A stretch of 17,496 bases of DNA from Palsa-883 sp035486355 (GTDB lineage Bacteria; Pseudomonadota; Alphaproteobacteria; Acetobacterales; Acetobacteraceae), in contig DATHNE010000058.1 in assembly GCA_035486355.1 (NCBI GenBank), positions 1 through 17,496 of the forward strand, read 5' to 3'. The position numbers were made by a program, and so were the translations under genes. The notes beneath the pieces were generated by a model. It saw only the letters and a list, made by a program, of their open reading frames with translations. It was not told the DNA's origin and did not search any database. Shown here piece by piece: positions 1 to 10,183 of this stretch (position 1 is the stretch's first letter; each line of letters opens with the position of its first letter).

Positions 1-79
1 CCGCTATCGCCGAACGAGCCTCAACCATCGGTTGTTCACCCGCAGGGTGAGCGATGACAACCGGTTCCTGTGTGTCCAT
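1..79 (-). CDS. Possible start of an unidentified gene running off the left edge
   Basis: From an ATG at 77-79 the minus strand stays open to the window edge (26 codons, beginning MDTQEPVVIAHPAGEQP). The same frame is open upstream to a stop near 115. It lies just beyond the point where the sensor relic loses homology, so it could be a separate gene starting here or non-coding sequence that happens to be open. There is no strong ribosome binding site and no family is recognisable in so few residues. Confidence 0.2.
   Translation of the reverse strand, partial: MDTQEPVVIAHPAGEQPMVEARSAIA
29..63. repeat. Compound inverted repeat (stem-loop)
   Basis: CGGTTGT at 29-35 pairs with ACAACCG at 57-63. 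Inside it, TCACCC at 36-41 pairs with GGGTGA at 45-50 across a 3-base loop, with an unpaired GCGATG on one side. It lies past the end of the sensor relic. There is no T-run, so a Rho-independent terminator is not well supported; it may be a scar or the edge of an element. Confidence 0.35.
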
Positions 80-784
80 GCCAACAGATTCCGCCGATTC
101 GGGGAGGCCAGGCAATTACCCAACTGCCGGATTTAGGCTGATTGGAGCTTTCGGCCTGGCGCAACGCAGTGAGGGTTTCGGCGTTGCGCCGACGCAGATC
201 GGCCAGCATCGAGTTGAACCCCGCGCCGAGGCGACGGATCTCTTGCGGCACCAGCCCACCGAAGCGCGGCGCTGAAACCTCCTGGTTGCCTGCCAGCACT
301 GCTTCGGCGGTGTGCGCCACCTGGCGCACCGGGCGGCTCAGATAGCTGGCGATCAGCCAGCTCAGGAGGGCGGCAACGATGAAGGAGATGCCGGCGACAA
401 TCAGCGCGATGTTACTGACCTGGCCGGCGCGGCGTTCCAGCTCGGGTAAGGGCTGCGGCACCATAACGCCCCAGCCGATGCCGGGCACTGCCGTATAGCC
501 AGAGATCATTTTGGTATCGAACGCAGGCGAGTATAACTCGGTGACGCCGGTCTTGCCCTGCATCATGTAGTGCACGGCGTTGATGCCGGGCAGGTCGCGC
601 TCGGCGCGCACCCAGTCGCGCAGCGGATGCGCGATCACCCGGCCGGCGGCATCGATGATCACCGTGTGGCCGCGGTCGGCAAAGGCGATCTGGCGCTGCA
701 AGGACACCGGATAGTCGGTGCTTATCATCCGATACCGAGATAATCGTTGGGCAGCGTCTTCACCAGATAGAAGGCCGGGTCACC
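36..784 (-). pseudogene. Relic of a Cache-TM-HAMP sensor (histidine kinase or chemoreceptor), both ends lost
   Basis: The open frame from ATG 728 encodes 230 residues. Residues 1-93 read as the distal part of a periplasmic Cache domain (TVIIDAAGRVIAHP near 22-35, GYTAVPGIGWGVMVPQP near 78-94). A membrane helix follows at about 106-128, then a HAMP linker at 129-182 (SRPVRQVAHTAEAVLAGN) and a short helix ending QAESSN near 196. In hybrid sensor kinases that helix usually leads into the HisKA dimerisation domain. Here the sequence turns into unrelated tryptophan- and glycine-rich residues and stops at 36, so no output domain exists. Upstream, another frame (784-730) continues the Cache sequence (DPAFYLVKTLPNDYLGIG) to a TGA, suggesting a one-base deletion near 730. 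The first Cache half and the N-terminal membrane helix are missing. Sensor identity is clear from domain order; kinase versus chemoreceptor cannot be decided. Confidence 0.75.
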
Positions 785-1409
785 AGCATGGCCGCCTGCG
801 AGCCAGACGCGTTGTTGACAGCGATTGCCGCGTTGGCGGCGGCGGTGCCTAAGGTCACCGCGGCGGTGATCGACGGGCCGCTGCCCAGGGCGCTGCGTTC
901 CGCGGCAACAGAATTCACCTCCGCGGTGACGCTCGCCATCTGCGTCGTGGTCGGCCCGACGACGTCGCCGGACTTCCCTGGGTGCGCGGTCAGCACGCTG
1001 CTGGAGAAATACGACGAACCGGTCTGGCCTACGTATTGCTGATACAGCGAGGTGGACGGATTGATATAGAGATTGGTCATCACTGTCAGCGCCGCCTGCA
1101 GCGCCGCGGCATTGGCATTGGCGCCCTGCACCGATCCGCCGGTGTAGTTCGCCGGCTGGTAGGGACTGCCGCTGGCGGCGTTCACCGGATCGAACATCGC
1201 ACTGTCGACCATCGCGATCTCATTCGCGGCGTCCAGCGGGCCATCGATCAGCGAGGTGAGGTGTTCTCGATGATGATGCGCATGTCGTTGTTGACGTCGG
1301 TGATGACGTCGGCGCGCGCGGTGGCGGGGAGTGCGAGCGCGCCCAGCCAGAGCGCACCGAACAGGAGAACGGCCCGTGCCGCGGTCCGCGTTTGACGAAG
1401 CGTTGTCAT
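760..1409 (-). pseudogene. Frameshifted N-terminal half of a vanadium-dependent haloperoxidase / PAP2-like secreted protein
   Basis: From ATG 1409 the product starts with a signal peptide (basic MTTLRQTRTAAR, then VLLFGALWLGALALPATARA). A mature start DVITDVNNDMRIIIENTS follows, resembling the N-terminus of vanadium-dependent haloperoxidase-like proteins (family pattern DVITxWNxxxxxxIRxT). The frame then hits TGA. The next frame carries on with LIDGPLDAANEIAMVDSAMF, which matches the family helix AMAMVHAAxFDAVNA, through 150 residues to about LGTAAANAAIAVNNASGSQ, and ends at 760. Catalytic vanadate/phosphate motifs (KPxxxxxxRP, PSGH, SRxxxGxH) lie in the C-terminal half of such proteins and are absent. 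A 5-bp direct duplication at 1253-1262 explains the first frameshift. An upstream TTG at 1466 is in frame, but ATG 1409 sits right at the signal peptide. The remaining half has been replaced by the Cache relic. Confidence 0.7.
1253..1262 (-). repeat. 5-bp tandem duplication causing a frameshift
   Basis: GAGGT GAGGT on the plus strand reads ACCTC ACCTC in the gene. Removing one copy joins the upstream frame (IIIENTS) directly to the downstream frame (LIDGPLDAANEIAMV) with no residues lost or gained relative to family spacing. Confidence 0.7.
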
Positions 1410-1543
1410 GTCGCGTAGCTCATCAACCAGGCGCCCACTCTCACTCTCCCTTGGACGAGCGTGCAACTTGTATGCCTTTTCTCAAATCGTCGTGATTGCA
1501 ACACTTTATCATCTCGGGTGAACAAGGAGACCAATCGGGGTGT

Positions 1544-1579
1544 AAAGCGCGCCTTGCACGCGCGTTCACGCATGCGTGA
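1544..1579 (-). terminator. Candidate alaS terminator region (weak)
   Basis: Downstream of the alaS stop (1618) lies a perfect 14-base palindrome TCACGCATGCGTGA at 1566-1579. A second small hairpin follows in the direction of transcription: GCGCG / CGCGC at 1559-1563 and 1547-1551, then TTT. The stem is only 5 bp and the T-run is short, so termination here is a guess. Confidence 0.3.
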
Positions 1580-1617
1580 GGCCAGCGCTCGACGCCTTTG
1601 CTGGGCGGGTGGCCGGA

Positions 1618-4257
<2,640 letters not shown>

Positions 4258-4397
4258 GGTGGGCAGGAAGTAGCGCGGGAGGGGCGGGATGTCACGGCGG
4301 GACGGCGGGCACATACGGGTGCGACGGCCGGGTCTGGCGGAACGGGCAGACTGGGCCACCCCAACATGCGTCGGTGCGTTGATCCGGCCGAACCGCG

Positions 4398-4649
4398 AAT
4401 GATACCGGGCACAGGCTGATTGCAGGCTTCTCCATTGACAATCCGGCTCTCGGCATGAACGCCCTGGGCACGTCGCCCGGTGGCGCGACCAAGGTGGAGG
4501 TGGGCGCGGCCCGCGCCATCGATGGCTGATCAGATCATCGTTGGCGCGGGTCCCGGCGGCGGACCCCAGGTCAATGTCTACGACGCTTCGACAGCCGCGC
4601 GGCTGAACAGCTTTTTTGGTTGGTGGGCGCGGAACCGCGACAGACCCCT
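4398..4649 (+). pseudogene. Relic of an FG-GAP / VCBS-type repeat protein
   Basis: This part of the alaS-lysS gap is not random. One frame (to a TGA near 4526) reads FSIDNPALGMNALG, then GGATKVEVGAARAIDG. The next frame (ATG 4522 to the TGA at 4650-4652) reads ADQIIVGAGPGGGPQVNVYD and ASTAARLNSFFG. Joined, they match the repeat unit of FG-GAP-like surface proteins (pattern DxNGDGxADIIVGAGPGGGPxVxVFDGxTGxxLxSFF). A single missing base after IDG would restore one frame. Family similarity stops at SFFG near 4620. These repeats form beta-propeller or adhesin-like exported proteins. Only about one and a half units remain, so this is a remnant with no function expected. There is no start or membrane signal upstream, and it may have shifted the lysS promoter. 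Confidence 0.6.
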
Positions 4650-4751
4650 ATGAGCCGTGGGGAGGTGCCTCGGCCGCGGTGGTCCGCCGGGTGTCAGCCG
4701 CCTTGGCTGGCGCGATTGACCCGGCCAGTGGCGCTACCTAGCTTGCCGCCG

Positions 4752-6338
4752 ATGTCTGCCCCGCCACGCAACACTGGCACGCCGCCCAAGGCGTGGCCGT
4801 TCGAGGAAGCCACCAAGGTCGCCGCAAGGCTGGAGGCCTCCGGCAAGGACATCGCGCTGTTCGAGACCGGTTACGGCCCCTCAGGCCTACCGCATATCGG
4901 CACCTTCGGTGAGGTCGCGCGCACGTCCTGGGTGCGGCATGCCTACCACGTGCTGACCGGCCGGGGATCACGCCTGATCGCGTTCAGTGACGACATGGAC
5001 GGGCTGCGCAAGGTGCCGGACAATGTGCCGAACCGGGAGCGGCTCGCGCCGTATCTGGGCAAGCCGCTGACCCAGATCCCCGACCCGTTCGGCACTCATC
5101 CCAGCTTCGGTGCGCACAACAACGCGCGGCTGCGGGCATTCCTGGATTCCTTTGGGTTCGAATACGAGTTCGCCTCGTCGACCGAGTATTACGCCGCCGG
5201 GCGGTTCGATGCGGCGATCGTCCGCATCTTGGAATGCTACGACGCGGTGATGGCCGTCATCCTGCCGACGCTGGGGCCGGAGCGGCGGGCAACCTATTCG
5301 CCGATCCTGCCGATCCATCCGCGCACTGGCATCGTCATGCAGGTGCCGATGGAGGCGCGTGATGCGGCGTCCGGCACCGTGGTCTGGCGCGACCCCGATA
5401 CGCAGGAGCGGTTCGAGACCTCAGTGAAGTGCGGCGCCTGCAAACTGCAGTGGAAGGCCGACTGGGCGATGCGCTGGTACGCGCTCGGCGTTGATTACGA
5501 GATGTCGGGCAAGGACCTGATCGACAGCGTGCAACTGTCCAGCCGGATCTGTCGCATCCTGGGCAGTCCGCCGCCGGAAGGTTTCACATACGAACTATTT
5601 CTGGACGAGCAGGCGCAGAAGATCAGCAAGTCGAAGGGCAATGGGCTGTCGGTGGATGAGTGGCTGCGCTACGCGCCGCCGGAATCGCTGGCCCAGTTCA
5701 TGTACAACGCGCCGCAGCGGGCGAGGCGGCTGTATTTCGATGTGATCCCGCGTGCCGTCGACGAGTATCTGGCGAACGCAGCGCGACTGAAGACGCAACT
5801 GGAGACGGAGCGACCGAGCAATCCCGCGTGGCATATCCATGCCGGGCGGCTGCCGAACCATGCGGGCAGCCCGGTGTCGTTCACCATGCTGCTGAACCTG
5901 GCGTCGGTGGTGAATGCCGAGACGCCGGCGATCCTGTGGGGCTTCATCCGCCGCTACAGCCCCGGCGCCGGTCCGGACACGATGCCGTTCCTGGACAAGC
6001 TGGTCGATCACGCCATCGCCTACTACCGCGATTTCGTTCGGCCGGAGAAACGCTATCGCCACCCGACGGAGCTGGAACGCGCCGCGCTGACCGACCTGGC
6101 GGAGATGCTGCGCGGATTGGACGATGGCGCCGACGCAGAGGCGATCCAGACGATCGTTTATGAAGTCGGCAAGCGGCATGCGTTCCCCGAGCTTAAGGCC
6201 TGGTTCGGCTGCCTGTATCAGGTGCTGCTGGGACAGAACGAAGGCCCGCGGTTTGGCGGGTTCATCGCGCTGTACGGTGTTGCGGAGACGATTGCGCTGA
6301 TCGAGGCCGCGCTCGCTCGTCCCGCTGACACCGCCTGA
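4752..6338 (+). CDS. lysS: Lysyl-tRNA synthetase, class I
   Basis: Attaches lysine to tRNA(Lys). This is the class I (archaeal-type, also called LysK) enzyme found in archaea, spirochaetes and many alphaproteobacteria, not the class II enzyme of E. coli. ATG 4752 gives 528 residues, the usual size. The Rossmann catalytic fold shows the HIGH-type motif GPSGLPHIGTFGE at about 42-54 and the KMSKS-type motif KISKSKGNG near 290. A VKCGACKLQWK stretch near 225-235 fits the conserved cysteine region, and YEMSGKDLIDS also belongs to the family. A longer frame from 4620 adds 44 residues rich in proline and arginine that do not resemble the family and overlap the FG-GAP relic, so it was not chosen. No strong ribosome binding site precedes 4752. 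The gene is followed after 4 bases by the MprF-like gene, implying co-transcription and translational coupling. Confidence 0.95.
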   Translation: MSAPPRNTGTPPKAWPFEEATKVAARLEASGKDIALFETGYGPSGLPHIGTFGEVARTSWVRHAYHVLTGRGSRLIAFSDDMDGLRKVPDNVPNRERLAPYLGKPLTQIPDPFGTHPSFGAHNNARLRAFLDSFGFEYEFASSTEYYAAGRFDAAIVRILECYDAVMAVILPTLGPERRATYSPILPIHPRTGIVMQVPMEARDAASGTVVWRDPDTQERFETSVKCGACKLQWKADWAMRWYALGVDYEMSGKDLIDSVQLSSRICRILGSPPPEGFTYELFLDEQAQKISKSKGNGLSVDEWLRYAPPESLAQFMYNAPQRARRLYFDVIPRAVDEYLANAARLKTQLETERPSNPAWHIHAGRLPNHAGSPVSFTMLLNLASVVNAETPAILWGFIRRYSPGAGPDTMPFLDKLVDHAIAYYRDFVRPEKRYRHPTELERAALTDLAEMLRGLDDGADAEAIQTIVYEVGKRHAFPELKAWFGCLYQVLLGQNEGPRFGGFIALYGVAETIALIEAALARPADTA

Positions 6339-6342
6339 CGCA

Positions 6343-8382
6343 ATGGCGGTTTCGACGGCCCGCAGCCGGCTCGGTACCACGCTCCGCCGGCTCCCGGCGC
6401 TGCTGGGTGTGACCCTGCTGGTCGGCGCGATCTTCGCCGTGCAGAAGGAGTTCCGTCAGCTTCGGCTGGAGGACGTGTCCGCGGCACTGGATGCGATCCC
6501 ACGCCGCGCGCTGGCGCTCTCGTTCCTGTGGACGATTGTCTCGTATTTTGTGCTGACGTTTTACGACCGGCTGGGCACGATCTACGCAGGGCACAAGGTG
6601 GCGTATGGGCGGGTCGCGTTCGCCTCGTTCTGCGCCTATGCGCTGTCGCACAACCTGGGATTCTCGGCGCTGTCGGGCGCGGCCATTCGCTATCGGCTGT
6701 ATGCGCATTGGGGGATGACGCCGGGGCAGATCGCGCGGACCGTGGCGTTCTGCAGCCTGACCTTCGGCCTGGGCGGGATGGTACTGGGCGGCACCATTCT
6801 GATCCTGGAACCGCAGTCGATACCGTTCTTCGGCGACGTGCTGCCGCCCTGGGCGTTGCGCGCAGTTGGCGCGGCGTTGTGGGCGATCGTCGCCAGCTAC
6901 GTCACGCTGGCACGCGTGGTGGGCACGATCCGTGTGTTCGGACACGAAATCACTTTGCCGGGGCTGCGCATGGCACTGGTGCAGGTGCTGCTGGCCACAG
7001 TCGATGTCGCCATCACCGCGTCGATCTTCTACACGCTGCTGCCCGCCCCGGTGGAGGCGACGCTGAGTTTCCCGGTGTTCCTCGGCATCTATGTCGCATC
7101 CTACACGGCGGGACTGGCGGCGAATTTGCCAGGTGGTATCGGCGTATTCGACACGGCGATTCTGTTCGGGTTGGAGCGATACCTGCCGGCGCCGGACATC
7201 CTGGGTGCGATCGTGGTGTTCCGGCTGTACTACTATGTGATCCCGCTGTTCCTGGCGGGCAGTCTGTTCGCCGGCAACGAGATCCTGCTGCGCGGTGGCT
7301 CGCTGGTGCAATTGATCGGCGGGGCGCGCGGCATGCAGGCGATGGCGCGCTGGAGCGAGCCGGATTTCTCGGTTGCCGCAGCGACCGGCGCGGTGGTGCT
7401 GTCGGGCATCATGTTGCTGGGCGTCGGCGTGGTGGCGCCGCGGCCGGATTTCTCCTGGCTTGATCCAGACTATGCCGACATCGCCACCCAGGCCGGTCAG
7501 TTCATTCCATCCCTGATCGGGGCGGGGTTAGTGGTGCTGGCGATCGGGCTGTCGCACCGCGTCACGTTGGCGTGGGGCGCGACCCTGGTGTTGCTGGTGG
7601 CGGGTGCGGCGTTCAGCACGGCACAGGGCGGACGGTTGTGGATCGCCGGGGTGCTGGTGCTGACCATTCTGCTGATCGCACCGTTCCGGGCATGTTTTTA
7701 TCGTCACGCGCGATTGCTGGCCGGACCGCTGGAACCGTCCACCGCGCTGTCGTTGCTGTCGCTGGTGGTATGCCTGCTGGCGCTGGTCGGATTCCGTCAG
7801 CACTTGCGGCTGCTGCCGAACAATGCGTGGTGGAAAGTCGTGCTGTCACCCGAGGTGCCGAACTCGCTGCGCGTCAGCATCGCGTTGACGGTGGCGCTGG
7901 CATTGGTGGCGATCTGGCGGCTGGTGCGACCCGGCCGCGTGCAATGGCATCCGTGGAACGCCGAGGCCCGTTTGCGGCTGGCGCGCCTGGGGCCGCTGCC
8001 CGCCACCGGCGCCGACGGCGTGGTGTGGGGCGAAGCGGAAGACGCGGGCATCCCGTTCCGCCGCTGCGGCCGGGTGCTGTTGGGGCTCGGCGATCCGGCT
8101 GGTCCGCAAGCGGATCGAGTGTCCGCGATCTGGCGGCTGCGAGACCTGGCGCAGCAGGAGGGGATGGATCCGGCGATCTGGCGTGCCGGGCCGGCGCTGC
8201 TGAAGGTTTATGGCGATATCGGGTTGACCGCGCTGCCGTTGGGTGCGGATGGTTTGCCACTGCCGGAGGCGCCCAACGAGACACCAGAGGCGGAACATTA
8301 TCTGGTCTGCATGGCCGAGCGTGACCTGACGACGCTGCTGCCGCTGCTGCCGGAACTGGCGATGGTTGATGCGGCCGAGTGA
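6343..8382 (+). CDS. MprF-like lysylphosphatidylglycerol flippase/synthetase with shortened synthetase domain
   Basis: A 679-residue integral membrane protein. The first ~325 residues form the LPG flippase-type membrane domain (UPF0104 family), including the hallmark AANLPGGIGVFDTAILFG near 259-276. Further hydrophobic helices lie between about 345 and 540. The cytoplasmic tail (about 545-679) matches the beginning of the MprF synthetase domain (DUF2156): CGRVLLGLGDPAGP near 575 and IWRLRDLAQQEGMDPAIWRA, then VYGDIGLTALPLG. It ends about 40 residues later, whereas MprF proteins run to about 840-870 residues and carry a second acetyltransferase-like fold needed for Lys transfer. The domain is therefore incomplete, and aminoacyl transfer is doubtful. 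No frameshift is evident, since the following DNA has its own gene. The start is ATG, 4 bases after the lysS stop and without a Shine-Dalgarno. Full MprF enzymes use Lys-tRNA, which fits the lysS neighbour. Confidence 0.85.
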   Translation: MAVSTARSRLGTTLRRLPALLGVTLLVGAIFAVQKEFRQLRLEDVSAALDAIPRRALALSFLWTIVSYFVLTFYDRLGTIYAGHKVAYGRVAFASFCAYALSHNLGFSALSGAAIRYRLYAHWGMTPGQIARTVAFCSLTFGLGGMVLGGTILILEPQSIPFFGDVLPPWALRAVGAALWAIVASYVTLARVVGTIRVFGHEITLPGLRMALVQVLLATVDVAITASIFYTLLPAPVEATLSFPVFLGIYVASYTAGLAANLPGGIGVFDTAILFGLERYLPAPDILGAIVVFRLYYYVIPLFLAGSLFAGNEILLRGGSLVQLIGGARGMQAMARWSEPDFSVAAATGAVVLSGIMLLGVGVVAPRPDFSWLDPDYADIATQAGQFIPSLIGAGLVVLAIGLSHRVTLAWGATLVLLVAGAAFSTAQGGRLWIAGVLVLTILLIAPFRACFYRHARLLAGPLEPSTALSLLSLVVCLLALVGFRQHLRLLPNNAWWKVVLSPEVPNSLRVSIALTVALALVAIWRLVRPGRVQWHPWNAEARLRLARLGPLPATGADGVVWGEAEDAGIPFRRCGRVLLGLGDPAGPQADRVSAIWRLRDLAQQEGMDPAIWRAGPALLKVYGDIGLTALPLGADGLPLPEAPNETPEAEHYLVCMAERDLTTLLPLLPELAMVDAAE

Positions 8383-8414
8383 CGGTCGAGACAGCGCCGC
8401 GCACGAACAATGTC

Positions 8415-8446
8415 TTGACTCTCCCCGGCACGCGCGCCCCTATCCA
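8415..8446 (+). promoter_or_regulatory. Weak possible promoter before the small hypothetical gene
   Basis: TTGACT at 8415-8420 resembles a -35 box. TATCCA at 8441-8446 is a poor -10, and the 20-base spacing is too long for a standard sigma-70 promoter. It lies in the 90-base gap upstream of the gene starting at 8472. Confidence 0.15.
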
Positions 8447-8471
8447 AGCGGCAAGCTCGGGGAGAGCACCG

Positions 8472-8714
8472 ATGGCCGAAGTCCCTCGGGAGGTTTTCCG
8501 GCAGATCCTGACGATGCTCTCGACAACCACCTACCACGATCTGCCGCTCGCCGAGCGGGGCAGTTGGCTGCCGGTCGACATCCGGGAAGCCATCGCGAAC
8601 GGCTGGGTGGTGGCCGACGGACCGGATGGCGGCATGTTCGGCCAGCCGGTGCAAATCACCGAGCTGGGTCGTGCGGCGTTGGCGACGATGCCTTATCCGC
8701 CGTACCGCAGATAG
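8472..8714 (+). CDS. Small hypothetical protein (80 aa)
   Basis: ATG 8472 is preceded by GGGGAG 7 bases upstream, a good ribosome binding site, giving an 80-residue soluble protein MAEVPREVFRQILTML... ending PYPPYRR. The same frame is open back to a GTG at 8379 that overlaps the MprF-like stop (GTGA). That longer version would add 31 poorly structured residues, so the ATG is preferred. The second half (GWVVADGPDGG..., then VQITELGRAALA) resembles the wing and last helix of winged-helix proteins, but no family was recognised and no DNA-binding role is claimed. Same strand and direction as lysS and the MprF-like gene, so it is perhaps the last gene of that unit. Convergent with boxB, 22 bases away. 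Confidence 0.7.
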   Translation: MAEVPREVFRQILTMLSTTTYHDLPLAERGSWLPVDIREAIANGWVVADGPDGGMFGQPVQITELGRAALATMPYPPYRR

Positions 8715-8736
8715 GCGCGGCGTCGGGCGGCACGTT

Positions 8737-10182
8737 TCATTCGATCTGCACGTACTCGAAATCACCTGGCTTATTGTCCACGCCCACGCGCGGCGGTCCG
8801 ATCCAACTGGCGTAGTGACCCGGCCGGCGTTCCGGACGCATCAGGCTGGCGAGATAGATACCATCCTCGGTGGTGGGCAGGAATTCGTGCTGCCGCGCCT
8901 GCCATTCCGTGTCGCTAAGCAGAGTGCCGGCGGGATCGGCCTTGGCTGCCGTGAACTCACCGATGCGGCGATTGAACACGACATGCGGCAGCGACAAGTG
9001 ATAGTCGAAGCCGGCCTTCTCGATCGCCTGGTTCCAGCGCCTGATACCGCCAGTCGTGTCGCCCAGGAAATCATCCCGCAGCCGCATGTTGAGGGCTGAC
9101 AGTGCCGGCACAGCCTGATTGGCGATGGCGTCGTCGACCAGTCGCAGCACCGGATAGGTAGCGTTCAGCAACTGATGGTCGTCGGTCAGCTTGTCCTCGC
9201 GAAAGCGCCCCTTCAGCCCGGCGTTGAACGCGTTGGCCGCATTGGTCGATATCTCGGAGCCGAACAGATCCAGCGTTACCGACATGTGCAGGTTGATTTT
9301 CCGCTGCAGCAGCGGCAGATCGATCACGCCCAGCTTGCGGATAGGCTCCACATCCGTCGGATCGTCGATCCCCGCGTCACGCATCGCCTGGCAGGTGCGT
9401 TCGATCACCCGCGTGACGCCGGTTTCGCCGACGAACATGTGGTGCGCTTCCTCGGTCAGCATGAAGCGGCAGGTGCGCGACAGCGGATCGAAGCCCGACT
9501 GCGCCAGTGCGCCCAACTGCATCTTGCCGTCGCGATCAGTGAAGGTGGTGAACATGAAGAAGCTCAGCCAGTCCGGCGTGGCTTCGTTGAACGCGCCCAA
9601 CAGACGCGGCGTATCGCGATCACCCGAGCGGCGGCGCAGCAGTTCCTCCGCCTCCTCGCGTCCATCTCGGCCGAAGTATTTCTGCAGTAGGTAGACCATC
9701 GCCCAGAGGTGGCGGCCTTCCTCGACGTTCACCTGGAACAGGTTGCGCAGGTCGTACAGGGACGGCGCCGTCGCTCCGAGATGTCGCTGTTGTTCAACCG
9801 ATGCCGGTTCGGTATCGCCCTGGATCACCAGCAGCCGGCGCAGCATCGCACGGTATTCGCCCGGCACTTCCTGCCACACGGGCTCGCCCTTGTGCGCGCC
9901 GAACGCAATGCGGCGACCCTCGACCTGCGGTGCCAGCAGGATGCCCCATTTGTACTCGGGCATCTTGACAAAGCCGAACTTGGCCCAACCGTCCGTATCC
10001 ACACCAATCGCGGTGCGCAGATAGACCAGTGCATCCTGGAACCCATCGGGGCCCATGTCCTTCCACCAGTCGATATATCCCGGATGCCACGTCTCCAGCG
10101 CCTTGCGTACGCGGGCATCGTCATTCAGGCCGACATTGTTCGGGATCAGGCCATCATAATCGACTGTCGTACCATCAGGCAT
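8737..10182 (-). CDS. boxB: Benzoyl-CoA 2,3-epoxidase, oxygenase subunit BoxB
   Basis: Di-iron oxygenase component that converts benzoyl-CoA to 2,3-epoxybenzoyl-CoA with O2 and electrons from the reductase BoxA. ATG 10182 gives 481 residues, close to the family length of about 475. AAGGAGG 8 bases upstream fixes the start; a longer frame to 10257 would overlap boxC heavily. The di-iron ligands are visible: E125, then E155 and H158 in NVEEGRH, D216 in FTTFTDRDG, and E245 and H248 in LTEEAHHMF. As I recall the Azoarcus evansii BoxB ligands (E120, E150, H153, D211, E240, H243), each lines up with a constant offset of five. The start codon follows the boxC stop by 13 bases, and the ribosome binding site overlaps that stop, so the two genes are coupled. 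Last gene of the operon. No BoxA is encoded in the window. Confidence 0.97.
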   Translation of the reverse strand: MPDGTTVDYDGLIPNNVGLNDDARVRKALETWHPGYIDWWKDMGPDGFQDALVYLRTAIGVDTDGWAKFGFVKMPEYKWGILLAPQVEGRRIAFGAHKGEPVWQEVPGEYRAMLRRLLVIQGDTEPASVEQQRHLGATAPSLYDLRNLFQVNVEEGRHLWAMVYLLQKYFGRDGREEAEELLRRRSGDRDTPRLLGAFNEATPDWLSFFMFTTFTDRDGKMQLGALAQSGFDPLSRTCRFMLTEEAHHMFVGETGVTRVIERTCQAMRDAGIDDPTDVEPIRKLGVIDLPLLQRKINLHMSVTLDLFGSEISTNAANAFNAGLKGRFREDKLTDDHQLLNATYPVLRLVDDAIANQAVPALSALNMRLRDDFLGDTTGGIRRWNQAIEKAGFDYHLSLPHVVFNRRIGEFTAAKADPAGTLLSDTEWQARQHEFLPTTEDGIYLASLMRPERRPGHYASWIGPPRVGVDNKPGDFEYVQIE

Positions 10183-10183
10183 C

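Noticed and set aside
1410..1617. Promoter for the haloperoxidase relic
   Set aside because: The A/T-richer patch at 1467-1515 has no -35/-10 pair with acceptable spacing; only the weak hairpins noted downstream of alaS are supported.
4620..4751. 44-residue N-terminal extension of LysRS
   Set aside because: Not similar to the family, proline- and arginine-rich, overlaps the FG-GAP relic; ATG 4752 gives the normal length.
6262..7311. 349-codon open frame on the minus strand opposite the MprF-like gene
   Set aside because: Extremely rich in Arg and Gln, antisense to clear transmembrane coding sequence; a shadow.
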